Shown here piece by piece: positions 17,713 to 25,993 of a stretch of DNA of 64,000 nucleotides. The notes below the pieces were generated by a model that did no database searches, had not been told where the DNA came from, and worked only from the letters and a program-made list of their open reading frames with translations. Both the position numbers and the translations under genes were made by a program. The stretch is from contig CADBBK010000007.1 in the NCBI GenBank assembly GCA_902792895.1, positions 28,811 to 92,810 on the forward strand. The letters are read 5' to 3'. The stretch is from an uncultured Bacteroidales bacterium. GTDB taxonomy: Bacteria; Bacteroidota; Bacteroidia; Bacteroidales; Muribaculaceae. Position 1 is the first letter of the stretch; the number at the start of each line of letters is the position of its first letter.

Positions 17713-18540
17713 ATGGCATTACCCTCACTTCCCAACAAGAAACGGCCACTGTGGAAATGGATTCTCCTGTTTATCGTAGCTGCTTTTCTGTCTATCATCG
17801 GCTACGGAATGGTCGTCGCTGGCTTTCAGGCATCCAGCAACTTCCTTCACCCCTGTTTCACCATCGTTGCCGCCGCCATCATCCTGGGCCTTTATGCCCT
17901 GTTTGTCCGTTGGATAGAACGACATTGGCCCACCGACCTGTCGCTGCGCCGCCTCGTGCCCGACACCCTGCTGGGCTTGCTCGTGGGCTTCATCTTCATG
18001 GTGCTGGTCGTGAGCACGATTGTGGCCACCGGCTCGGCCACACTAGGCTGGAGAGGTTTCATGGCTAACCAGCAGTTGGACATGTTCATGATGTTCCTTG
18101 CGGTCGCCGTGGGTGAGGAGATGATATTCCGTGGCGTCATCTTCCGTTGGATTGACGAGCGGTGGAACACTTGGGTGGCACTGCTGATCTCGGCCATCCT
18201 CTTCGGGTGGATACACATCAGCAACGACAATGCCACCTGGTGGTCGTCGCTGGGCATCGCCATCGAGGCCGGCCTGCTGCTCGGCGCCGCCTACAAGTGG
18301 TCGGGCAACCTGTGGGTTCCCATCGGCATCCACTGGGCATGGAATTACACCCAGGGCAACATCTTCGGTTTCGCCGTGTCGGGGACCCATGCCGGGACTA
18401 CCATGCTCACCCCTACCGTCCACGGCCCGGACATCATCACGGGCGGTGGTTTTGGCCCCGAAGCCTCGATTATCTCTGTCACGCTGGGCGTCCTGCTCAC
18501 CCTCGTTTTCCTCACCAACCGCTACCGCCGACGCGCCTGA
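17713..18540 (+). CDS. CPBP-family intramembrane metalloprotease
   Basis: 275 residues and about eight transmembrane segments. The C-terminal half has the three CPBP (CAAX protease / bacteriocin-processing, Rce1-like) motifs: GEEMIFRG (EExxxR) near residue 134, FGWIHISN (FxxxH) near 170, and HWAWNY (HxxxN) near 206. Bacterial members cleave within membranes or confer bacteriocin self-immunity; no bacteriocin gene is nearby, so the substrate is unknown. ATG 17713 was preferred over the in-frame TTG 6 bp upstream. It ends 19 bp from the convergent accessory gene. Confidence 0.88.
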   Translation: MALPSLPNKKRPLWKWILLFIVAAFLSIIGYGMVVAGFQASSNFLHPCFTIVAAAIILGLYALFVRWIERHWPTDLSLRRLVPDTLLGLLVGFIFMVLVVSTIVATGSATLGWRGFMANQQLDMFMMFLAVAVGEEMIFRGVIFRWIDERWNTWVALLISAILFGWIHISNDNATWWSSLGIAIEAGLLLGAAYKWSGNLWVPIGIHWAWNYTQGNIFGFAVSGTHAGTTMLTPTVHGPDIITGGGFGPEASIISVTLGVLLTLVFLTNRYRRRA

Positions 18541-18559
18541 CGGGCTGGCGCTGTGACGT

Positions 18560-19261
18560 TTAAAACGGGCCCTCGTAATCCTTAGCACAAGTTGCCGACG
18601 TGTCGGTGATGTCGTGTTGGATTCTGGAACTTGCTCCATAGCACTGACGTTTTTGACGGCTATGCTCACGCACCTTGATGCGCAGTGAGTTCAACAAGTG
18701 TTTATAGCTGCGGTCACTTTCCTCGGTAAATTCCCAGTCGTTGAGCACAGCCCGCACCATCTGCCGGTACTCGTCGGGCGTGATGTCCAGCGACATGCAG
18801 GCCTGTTCGACACGAAGGCTATTATTGAAAATTTCCTTTTCAAAATTTTCGTTCTCGCGCGAGTCAACAACATCAACAACAAGATTTTTTTTATTTTTTT
18901 CTTCTATAGGGGGTGTGGGGGAAAGGTCTTCTTTTTTGCTTTTTTTTGTGGGTTTTTCCTCGGTTTCATCGGCCGGAATCGTCATCTCGGTGGCCGACTT
19001 GCGGCGCGGCCGGCCACCTTTGGCACCGTTGACGCGGTTGGTGGCCAAGCGCTGCAGGCTCTCGTCAATCGACGGCCGCAACATGGCAAAGGCCAGTCGC
19101 AGTCCCGAGTTGCTGAGATACTGCTCAATGTCCTCTTTACCAGCCATGTGTGCTGCCAGTGCCTTGAGCAGACGGCCCAACTCACCGGGCTTGAGTACAG
19201 CGGTCACCAGCGCCAGGTCATCGATATCAACCATGATGTTTAGCATGTTTTTCATGTTCAT
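18560..19261 (-). CDS. DUF6291/DnaD-like accessory replication protein (putative)
   Basis: 233 residues. The N-terminal 90 residues are helical and end with RVNGAKGGRP, a motif I associate with phage or element replication proteins of the DUF6291 type. A Lys/Glu/Ser/Pro-rich linker (about 95-140) follows, then a C-terminal helical domain (CMSLDITPDEYRQMVRAVLNDW ... SYKHLLNSLRIKVREH) that resembles DnaD-like modules. I infer a replisome-accessory or mobile-element origin, but no integrase, capsid or mobilisation gene lies near. The linker is encoded by dense homopolymer runs (T8, T7, T6, T8, G5, G5 on the plus strand). Three 11-bp-spaced repeats abut the start codon. Confidence 0.6.
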   Translation of the reverse strand: MNMKNMLNIMVDIDDLALVTAVLKPGELGRLLKALAAHMAGKEDIEQYLSNSGLRLAFAMLRPSIDESLQRLATNRVNGAKGGRPRRKSATEMTIPADETEEKPTKKSKKEDLSPTPPIEEKNKKNLVVDVVDSRENENFEKEIFNNSLRVEQACMSLDITPDEYRQMVRAVLNDWEFTEESDRSYKHLLNSLRIKVREHSRQKRQCYGASSRIQHDITDTSATCAKDYEGPF

Positions 19262-19264
19262 TTT

Positions 19265-19298
19265 TCGGTTTTAAGTCGGTTTTAGGTCGGTTTTTTTT
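19265..19298 (-). repeat. 11-bp-period repeats at the start of the accessory gene
   Basis: TCGGTTTT begins at 19265, 19276 and 19287 (plus strand), i.e. three copies exactly 11 bp apart, within the leader of the minus-strand gene and 4 bp from its ATG. They resemble mini-iterons or a protein/RNA-binding site. Confidence 0.6.
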
Positions 19299-19308
19299 CT
19301 TTCTGCAG

Positions 19309-19340
19309 CAAATGTACAGCCTGTCACAACCTGTCCGCAA
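19309..19340 (-). promoter_or_regulatory. Promoter of the accessory gene
   Basis: Minus strand TTG (19340-19338), 21 bp, TACATTTG (19316-19309). It places the repeats at 19265-19298 inside the transcribed leader. Confidence 0.55.
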
Positions 19341-19438
19341 GACCAAAAAGCACAAGAGGGGCGCCTCTGCCCTTTCTGGTGAGGATTGGAGCAGGATTTG
19401 GCATGATTTTTGAGAATCGGGGCGCGAGAATCAGGATT

Positions 19439-19471
19439 TTGACCATCTGATGGAAAAAATGATTACCTTTG
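19439..19471 (+). promoter_or_regulatory. Promoter of the 19.5 kb lipoprotein gene
   Basis: TTG (19439-19441), 22 bp, TACCTTTG (19464-19471). The leader is about 32 nt. Confidence 0.55.
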
Positions 19472-19508
19472 CGGGCAATCAACGATTATCTTTTTTAATA
19501 ACTATCAA

Positions 19509-20306
19509 ATGACGATGAAACAGATCAAGCAATGGTTGATGGTTGCCGCCGTGATGGCACTGTGCGGCACGATGACGGGCTGCAAGGGCAATGCCCAGCG
19601 CCCTGTGAACGGAACGATGGAAGAGGCTGTTGCGCCGGGCGAAGCGCCCCAGGCTGTAGTGGACCTGATGAAGCATGTCACCATCGATGACTGCTACGAG
19701 ACGCTCATGGATGACAAGACCACAGGCATCGGCGTGTGGAGCCTGATGAAGTGCTCCGACACGGTTTCGTGCGAGGGCTACGGCATGGTCATCGGCAAGG
19801 GAGACGTGAAGACTGCCCTGCCCCAGCTGCGCCACGGCCGCATGTCACGGGCTCGCTACGACGCTGCCACGGGCGACTTGTGGATTCTGGGCAGTGACCT
19901 GGAGGGCACCGGCGTCAATGTCGAGCGTCCCTACCTGCTCCGCTTTGGTGACGACGGCTATGCCACCATCGTGAATTCGATTGACCCCTACGAGGTGCAG
20001 CAGGCCCTTTGCAAGGTTCTGACCTACAGCATCGACGGCCAGGATATCACCTTCTATAACGAAGGTAAGCCGCTGACCACCGTGACCAACCACATCGAGG
20101 ACATGGGCGGTTTCATGGACGATGCCATCTACATCGGCGAGCAGATTGCCTACAGCATCGAGGGCCCGCTGACGGTACAAGTCACCCCCGGTATCAACTT
20201 CGTGGTCGGCAAGGTACTGCACTACGACGACATGCCCACCATCACCGCTACCGTCAACTTGACGGACAACGGCATCACCTTGAGCGACATCAAGGCTGAG
20301 CAGTAA
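19509..20306 (+). CDS. Lipoprotein of unknown function
   Basis: 265 residues. The signal peptide ends in a lipobox (GTMTGC), so the mature protein starts at Cys and is anchored in the envelope. The mature part alternates short strands with Gly turns (YDAATGDLWILGSDLEGTG, PYLLRFGDDGYATIVNS, EDMGGFMDDAIYIG) and looks beta-rich, possibly propeller-like. I do not recognise a family. Two in-frame ATGs (19509, 19515) are equally possible starts. It is flanked by its own promoter and a strong terminator, so it is monocistronic. Confidence 0.72.
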   Translation: MTMKQIKQWLMVAAVMALCGTMTGCKGNAQRPVNGTMEEAVAPGEAPQAVVDLMKHVTIDDCYETLMDDKTTGIGVWSLMKCSDTVSCEGYGMVIGKGDVKTALPQLRHGRMSRARYDAATGDLWILGSDLEGTGVNVERPYLLRFGDDGYATIVNSIDPYEVQQALCKVLTYSIDGQDITFYNEGKPLTTVTNHIEDMGGFMDDAIYIGEQIAYSIEGPLTVQVTPGINFVVGKVLHYDDMPTITATVNLTDNGITLSDIKAEQ

Positions 20307-20323
20307 GGGGTCCTGGAGGCCGA

Positions 20324-20365
20324 AAAAAGGGGGGACGGTTCAACAACATGAATCGTCCCCTTTTT
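20324..20365. terminator. Bidirectional terminator between convergent genes
   Basis: AAAAAGGGGGGACGGTTCA pairs, with one bulge, to TGAATCGTCCCCTTTTT. A- and T-runs on both sides suit termination in both directions. Confidence 0.85.
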
Positions 20366-20382
20366 AGGCTCTAATCGGAGCT

Positions 20383-22212
20383 TTACTTGCCGCCCATGGC
20401 AACCTTCTCGGGGTTGAGCTCGCCGATGGGGAGGTTGCTCGTTACCGAAGAACTGCGGCGCATGATATCCTCCATGCTGTCGATGACGTTGACAATGAAG
20501 TCGCCCAGTTTCTCGGCCTCGCACACGATATCCATGTAGAAGATACCAGCCTTGTAGGGGTACTTCTTCTGGTTGACGTTCTCGATGTTCTCGGTGCGGC
20601 AGGCGTTGCGGAAGTTGTTGATTTCGCGCTCCTTGTTGTAGCTGCGCATGAGGTCCTCGGCAGTGACATTGTCGATGTCGCTGAGCACAGCAAGCATGTT
20701 GGTCATCGCCTCGCTGACGAGACGCAGCATCTCATCGATGTTGGCATAGTTGTACTCGTTGAAGTGGGCGTCGGCCTCCTCCTTGCGCACAAGGGCCTTG
20801 GCAATGTTGTTGCAGCTGTCGCCGATGCTCTCCAGCTCGCTGATGATGCTCAACAGGCTGGCCACGCGGGCCTTGGCCTGGCTACTCAAGCGTCCATCGA
20901 GCACCTTGTTGAGGTAGCTGCCGATTTCAAACTCCATGCGGTCGGTGATGTCCTCATACTTCTGAATACGCGAGAGAATCTTGTTGAACTCGGGTGTACC
21001 AGTCTTGGTGTGCACGAGTTCCTTGACCATGCCAAGCATGCGCTCCACGCGGTTGGCAAACACGACAATCTCGCGCTGTGCCTGGTCGATATTCAACTCG
21101 CTCGCACTCATCAGACCGCCCTGGATGTACTTGAGCTGGAACTCCTCATCCTCCTTCTTGCGGCTCTTGATGATGCTGTTGAGCAACTTGACGTACAACT
21201 TGGTGAACCATATCATGATCAATAGGTTGCACACCTTGAAGATGGTGTGGAACATCGTCATGCCGATGGACATGGCCACCTGCTCCTGCGCCAGGGCACT
21301 GCCGTCAACACTGGCACCAGCCTTGACACTGTTGTACAGGGCCAGGGGGTCGCCCAGGTGGAACAGGTCCTTGACCACCCAGGTCACCATCGACACGAAG
21401 GGATGGAAAATAATCAGTACCCACACGGCACCGAACAAGTTGAACAGCGCATGGCCCAATGCGGCTTTCTTGGCCTCGGCATTACCGCCAAGCGATGCCA
21501 GCAACGGGGTGATGGAGGTACCGATGCTCGCACCCAGCACCATTGCACAGGCGATGTCAAACGAAATCCAACCCTTGGCCGCCATAATCAGCACTACGGC
21601 AAACGTCGCGGCACTCGACTGAATCACCATCGTGACGAGCCAGCCGACGAGGGTGAAAATCAGAATCGACAGGAAGCCCATCGACGTGAACTGCTGCAGG
21701 CCGGCGAAGACCTCGGGCGACTTGGACAGGTCAGGCACATTGGCGCTGATGGCATCCAGACCCATGAACAGGAACGAGAAACCGATGAGCAACTCACCGA
21801 TGTTCTTGTAGTTGTTCCGCTTGATGAAAAGCATGGGCACGGCTATCGCCAGCAAGGGCAACAGGAAGGCCGACATCTTGACCTTGAAGCCGAAGATGGC
21901 GATAATCCACTCGGTGAACGTAGTACCCACCGCGGCACCGAAGCTCACTGCGAGCGACTGCTCCAGCGGCATCAGGCCGGCGTTGACAAAGCTGACCACC
22001 ATCGATACCGATGCCGACGAACTCTGAATCAGGGCGGTGATAACAATACCGGTGATAACGGCTAAGACACGGTTCTTGGTCATCCATGCCAGGATGGAAC
22101 GCAGACGGCTACCTGCAGCCTTCTGCAAACCTTCACTCATGATTTTCATTCCGTAGAGGAACAAGCACACGGCACCTAGCAAAGCCAAAAGATCAACAAA
22201 GCTGTAATCCAT
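20383..22212 (-). CDS. Na/Pi cotransporter family protein with PhoU-like domain
   Basis: 609 residues. The N-terminal 340 residues hold two inverted PNaS repeats, each with the QSS signature of sodium/phosphate cotransporters (LIQSSSASVSM near residue 64, VIQSSAATFAV near 200) and several transmembrane helices. The C-terminal 220 residues are PhoU-like helices (REIVVFANRVERMLGMVKEL ... SIGDSCNNIAKAL). This NptA/YjbB-type layout mediates phosphate movement across the inner membrane; yjbB-like members can export phosphate, so direction is uncertain. A -7 box lies at 22255-22262. Confidence 0.9.
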   Translation of the reverse strand: MDYSFVDLLALLGAVCLFLYGMKIMSEGLQKAAGSRLRSILAWMTKNRVLAVITGIVITALIQSSSASVSMVVSFVNAGLMPLEQSLAVSFGAAVGTTFTEWIIAIFGFKVKMSAFLLPLLAIAVPMLFIKRNNYKNIGELLIGFSFLFMGLDAISANVPDLSKSPEVFAGLQQFTSMGFLSILIFTLVGWLVTMVIQSSAATFAVVLIMAAKGWISFDIACAMVLGASIGTSITPLLASLGGNAEAKKAALGHALFNLFGAVWVLIIFHPFVSMVTWVVKDLFHLGDPLALYNSVKAGASVDGSALAQEQVAMSIGMTMFHTIFKVCNLLIMIWFTKLYVKLLNSIIKSRKKEDEEFQLKYIQGGLMSASELNIDQAQREIVVFANRVERMLGMVKELVHTKTGTPEFNKILSRIQKYEDITDRMEFEIGSYLNKVLDGRLSSQAKARVASLLSIISELESIGDSCNNIAKALVRKEEADAHFNEYNYANIDEMLRLVSEAMTNMLAVLSDIDNVTAEDLMRSYNKEREINNFRNACRTENIENVNQKKYPYKAGIFYMDIVCEAEKLGDFIVNVIDSMEDIMRRSSSVTSNLPIGELNPEKVAMGGK

Positions 22213-22254
22213 TAAGTGATAGTAATTTATGGGTGATTATTGTCATTTATACCG

Positions 22255-22262
22255 CAAAAGTA
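22255..22262 (-). promoter_or_regulatory. -7 box of the Na/Pi cotransporter gene
   Basis: Minus-strand TACTTTTG, 43 bp before the ATG; a possible TTG lies 16 bp further upstream. It suggests transcription independent of the ispG-side operon. Confidence 0.5.
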
Positions 22263-22366
22263 CAACATTTTGCTCTAACAAGCGCTATTTTATCATCACA
22301 AAATCATGATAAACACGCAAATGCTAAACAGTTAAACGGGAATAAGCAATTCTTAATAGAGAATTG

Positions 22367-23371
22367 TCATTCCGGTGCATGGGCGGCACGGAGCGCCTGG
22401 GTGAGGTCCGGACCATTGTAGGTCACCAGGCCAGTGGTGTCGGTGACGGCATACCAGGGCATGGACGACAGGCCCAGCAACTGTATGCCCTGCTCGAGCG
22501 GGCCACCGGGAGCCCAGTAGTGCTGCCATGCGGCAGGGTCGGTGGCAATGGTTTGGTGCCAACGCAGGGTGTCGCTCTCAGCCAGGATGTCGACAACACG
22601 CACGTCAGTACCCTCGACGGCGGTCTCAATCTTACGATTGACGGCATCGCGGTCGGCCTTCGGGTTGGCCCAGAAGCGCAGCAGCGTGACGCGGCCGGTG
22701 AGCGTGATGGACTCGAAGTCAGCCCCATGGCGCAGCAGCGTGAGTGTCATCATGCGTGGCAGGCTACCATTGCTGTGAGCGGCAAACACCGCCTTGAGCG
22801 CATCGGTGAGTGACTCGGGACGCACCTTGGCGTCGATGGACTCCAACAGTTTGTCCATCTTGGCACGGTCGGTGAAGTCCCCGTAGTCGGCGACAAGCAG
22901 GACCGTAGACAGCAGGTCGGCGGGATGGCCGGCAATGTATTTCTCGATTGCGGCATCCAGGCGGCTGGGATTGGGATCGGTGTAGAAACCCGCATGCTCG
23001 TCGCGGAAGAGTTGCCAGTCCTCGTTCAGGCGGTTACCCTTGACCTTGACACCCATCGGCTTGGAAGCATCACCCTGCACCTTGAGGTGGTCACCGTTGG
23101 CGGCAACGAGCGACACCAGGGGTTTGCCGGTGATGTCTGACAGCAAGACGAGCACAGGCTGGGCAGCCTGCCCCTTGAAGGAGAAGTGCCCTTTCTTGTC
23201 CACTGGAATCTTATCGTCGATGACGCCCGAGTCGCCACAGAAGGTCATCCTGACCATTGTGCCGTTGAGCCCAGTGAGCTGGCCATCGATCTTGAAGTCA
23301 CTGCTGGAGCACGAGGCCATCAGCAGGGCCAGCGTCAGCGCCATGAGGAGTAATAACGGGTTCTTATTCAT
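22367..23371 (-). CDS. TlpA-like lipoprotein with degenerate thioredoxin fold
   Basis: 334 residues. The lipobox MASC follows a typical signal peptide. An N-terminal DUF4369-type beta domain (FKIDGQLTGLNGTMVRMTF ... VDKKGHFSFKG) leads into a helical stretch and a C-terminal thioredoxin-like domain (GRVTLLRFWANPKADRDAVN...). In active TlpA/ResA relatives the residues after FWA carry CxxC; here that position reads NPKAD and has no Cys, so it cannot act as a dithiol oxidoreductase. SSMPWYAV retains the family's cis-Pro region. It lies 36 bp downstream of ispG, probably in one operon. The role may be binding or structural (inference). Confidence 0.78.
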   Translation of the reverse strand: MNKNPLLLLMALTLALLMASCSSSDFKIDGQLTGLNGTMVRMTFCGDSGVIDDKIPVDKKGHFSFKGQAAQPVLVLLSDITGKPLVSLVAANGDHLKVQGDASKPMGVKVKGNRLNEDWQLFRDEHAGFYTDPNPSRLDAAIEKYIAGHPADLLSTVLLVADYGDFTDRAKMDKLLESIDAKVRPESLTDALKAVFAAHSNGSLPRMMTLTLLRHGADFESITLTGRVTLLRFWANPKADRDAVNRKIETAVEGTDVRVVDILAESDTLRWHQTIATDPAAWQHYWAPGGPLEQGIQLLGLSSMPWYAVTDTTGLVTYNGPDLTQALRAAHAPE

Positions 23372-23407
23372 TGGGAGGTCTGTGAGAATTATCGGTTGGT
23401 GATGGAA

Positions 23408-25222
23408 CTACACCCAATCGCCCTGCTCCTTGATGAGGTCGATGAGGCGGTCGATGGCTTCATCCTCGGGGATGTTCATCTCGATGCACTGCTTGCCCTT
23501 GTAGAGGCTTACGCGGCCCGCGGCGGCACCGACATAGCCGTAGTCGGCATCGGCCATCTCGCCCGGTCCGTTGACGATGCAGCCCATCACGGCAATCTTG
23601 AGATGGGTGAGGTGGGCCGTCGCCTGCTGGACACGCTGCACGGTGGTCTGCAGGTCAAACATCGTCCTGCCACAACCCGGACAAGAGATGAACTCGGTCT
23701 TGCTGATGCGCTGACGCACGGCCTGCAGGATGGCGAAGGCATAGCGCACCACATCGGCACAACTATGACAGTTGGGTGCCTCGAGCCAGATGCCGTCGGC
23801 ACGGCGGTTGAGCATCACGGCGCCCAGGTCGGCTCCGGCCTTGACCTGGAGCCACTCGCTGGAGCTGTCGGTATAGGTGTTGCGCACCACGACGGGGCAT
23901 TTGATGCCTGCAGCGTCGAGGGCGTGGGTGAAGGCTTGCTGCTCACCGGGGATGTTCTTGCCCACGGGAGTGATGACGAGCACGGTGTCGTTGCGGTCGC
24001 GCAGGAACTCCAGCCTTTCCACCGGCGTGGAGGCCGGCAACTGCAGGAAACGCAGGTCGGTAGCCGGGCTGCGGTCCCACTCGCCCAGCGTGAGCAGGGG
24101 ATAGACGTTGCGTTCACCGCGCCAGCAGTCCAGAGGCACGAGGAACTGGTGCATGCCGTCAATCAGGCCGTCACTGCTATAGTAAAAGTCGGGCTGCAGG
24201 TCAGCACCATCTAGTTCGTCGGGGCGGTAACTGGCGATGACCACAGGCTGCTGCGAACCACCGATGCACCTGTTGACGGTGAAGGTGGCACGTCGCTCGG
24301 GCGCCAGTGCGTCATAGCCCGGGTTGCTCTCGGTCAGGATAGCGTCATGTCCCTCGCGCTGACTGATGTAGTCCACGAGTTTGCGGGCCACAGGCACCTC
24401 CTCCTCGGGTTCCTCGCTGAGCGAGACGCGGATGGTGTCACCCAGGCCCTCGGCCATGAGGGCACCGATACCCACGGCACTCTTGATGCGGCCGTCCTCG
24501 CCAAAGCCCGCCTCGGTCACGCCCAGGTGGAGCGGGAAATGCATGTCCTCACGGTCCATCGCAGCCACCAGGCGGCGCACTGCCTCGACCATGACAACGA
24601 CATTGGAGGCCTTCATCGAGATGACCACATCGAGGAACTGTTCCTGGACAAACACGCGCAGGAACTCCATCACGCTCTCGACCATGCCAGCCGCCGTGTT
24701 GCCGTAGCGGCTCATGATGCGGTCGCTGAGCGAGCCATGGTTCACACCCAGGCGCACCGCCGTGTGATGCTCGCGGCAAACGGCGATGAACGGCAGCAGG
24801 GCCTCACGGATGCGGCCCAATTCGGCGGCATATTCCTCATCGGTATATTCCATCTGCTTGAAGGTGCGGGCCGGGTCCACAAAGTTGCCCGGGTTAATGC
24901 GCACGCCCTCGCACACCGCAGCAGCAGCAAGGGCCGCGTTAGGATTGAAATGGATGTCGGCAATCAGCGGAATGTTGCAGTCCTGTGCCCGCAGTCGGGC
25001 TGAGATGTCACCGATGCTTTCGGCCTGCTTCACGCCCTGGGCCGTGAGCCGCACATAGTCGGCGCCGGCATAGGCAATGCGCTGGCACTGGGCCGCACTG
25101 GCTTCTACATCATCGGTGGCGGTATTAGTCATCGTCTGTACGCGCACAGGCCACTCGCTGCCCATGGCGATGCCACCCACATTCACGCTGACGGTGGCAC
25201 GGCGTTTATAGTTGAAATCCAT
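23408..25222 (-). CDS. ispG: 4-hydroxy-3-methylbut-2-enyl diphosphate synthase
   Basis: 604 residues. Converts MEcPP to HMBPP in the non-mevalonate isoprenoid pathway, using a [4Fe-4S] cluster. The N-terminal TIM barrel begins RRATVSVNVGGIAMGSEWPV. The C-terminal domain carries the cluster Cys residues in SCPGCGRT and GCIVNGPGE, including the conserved Glu. At about 600 residues it is the long form found in Bacteroidetes, plants and Chlamydiae, with an extra central domain between barrel and cluster domain. It sits between the PAP2-like gene and a lipoprotein in a minus-strand cluster downstream of rpoN. Confidence 0.95.
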   Translation of the reverse strand: MDFNYKRRATVSVNVGGIAMGSEWPVRVQTMTNTATDDVEASAAQCQRIAYAGADYVRLTAQGVKQAESIGDISARLRAQDCNIPLIADIHFNPNAALAAAAVCEGVRINPGNFVDPARTFKQMEYTDEEYAAELGRIREALLPFIAVCREHHTAVRLGVNHGSLSDRIMSRYGNTAAGMVESVMEFLRVFVQEQFLDVVISMKASNVVVMVEAVRRLVAAMDREDMHFPLHLGVTEAGFGEDGRIKSAVGIGALMAEGLGDTIRVSLSEEPEEEVPVARKLVDYISQREGHDAILTESNPGYDALAPERRATFTVNRCIGGSQQPVVIASYRPDELDGADLQPDFYYSSDGLIDGMHQFLVPLDCWRGERNVYPLLTLGEWDRSPATDLRFLQLPASTPVERLEFLRDRNDTVLVITPVGKNIPGEQQAFTHALDAAGIKCPVVVRNTYTDSSSEWLQVKAGADLGAVMLNRRADGIWLEAPNCHSCADVVRYAFAILQAVRQRISKTEFISCPGCGRTMFDLQTTVQRVQQATAHLTHLKIAVMGCIVNGPGEMADADYGYVGAAAGRVSLYKGKQCIEMNIPEDEAIDRLIDLIKEQGDWV

Positions 25223-25302
25223 ACTGAGTGTTTCCTTAATTGTTACATTGTCCTTTATTCTTACTTCTTAATCCTTATATATCTTTACAAAAAATGATGC
25301 CG

Positions 25303-25947
25303 TTATCCCAGCAGACTCATCGTCAGGCACACGCACAGGAAACCCACGACGGCCCCTGACACCACCTGCCACATGTCGTGGCGACGCAGCACCAGCCTTG
25401 CCGACCCCAATGCGCCCGCCACCACAACGGCGATGCACAGCGGCAACAGCAGGTCGAAGGCATTCAGCCCCATCACGTGAATCTGGTAGATGAGGGCCAC
25501 CACCCCGCCGATGCCGGCCATGTGGGCACTGATTTTCCAGCGCAGGTTGATGAGTGCCACTACCAGCACCGTGACAGCCGAGCCCACCATGAACATGATG
25601 AACCACTGCGGCTGGTGACGGTAGTACAGGTAGAAGGCAGCCACCGCATAGCACAGCGCGGCGAACAGGTAGGGGCGCAGGCGCTGCTCACGCACCTCGA
25701 CATGGAGGCTGCTGATGACCTTGAAATGGCGCAGCACGCTCAGGAAGATGAGCGGCAGGATACACGTGATGCCCATGCACACAAGCAGAATCGACACGCG
25801 GGTGCCATAGGACTGCAGGCACAGCACCGACATCCACAGGGCCAGGAAGATGCCATAGGTGGGCATCAGCAACGGGCTCAATGCCGTGGTCAGGAAATTG
25901 GCCAGGCCGGCAATGAACTTGTTGATGGTATATCTGGTGATTGGCAT
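25303..25947 (-). CDS. PAP2-like membrane protein
   Basis: 214 residues with about six transmembrane segments. The end matches the last motif of the PAP2 acid-phosphatase superfamily in outline (LRRHDMWQVVSGAVVGFL, compare H-x3-D-x2-x-G), and KISAHMAGIGG may be the degenerate middle motif. The conserved first motif K-x6-RP is not obvious, although VREQRLRPYLFA is a candidate. Related Bacteroidetes genes often sit beside ispG or rpoN. It probably acts on a lipid phosphate such as an isoprenyl diphosphate, but activity is uncertain. Confidence 0.65.
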   Translation of the reverse strand: MPITRYTINKFIAGLANFLTTALSPLLMPTYGIFLALWMSVLCLQSYGTRVSILLVCMGITCILPLIFLSVLRHFKVISSLHVEVREQRLRPYLFAALCYAVAAFYLYYRHQPQWFIMFMVGSAVTVLVVALINLRWKISAHMAGIGGVVALIYQIHVMGLNAFDLLLPLCIAVVVAGALGSARLVLRRHDMWQVVSGAVVGFLCVCLTMSLLG

Positions 25948-25993
25948 AATTCGTCGATGATACTAGACGGGGTGACAACAGCGGCAGCCGGGC

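Noticed and set aside
18560-19261. Prophage or integrative element
   Set aside because: A single replication-like gene with no integrase, capsid, mobilisation gene or att repeats nearby does not support an intact element.
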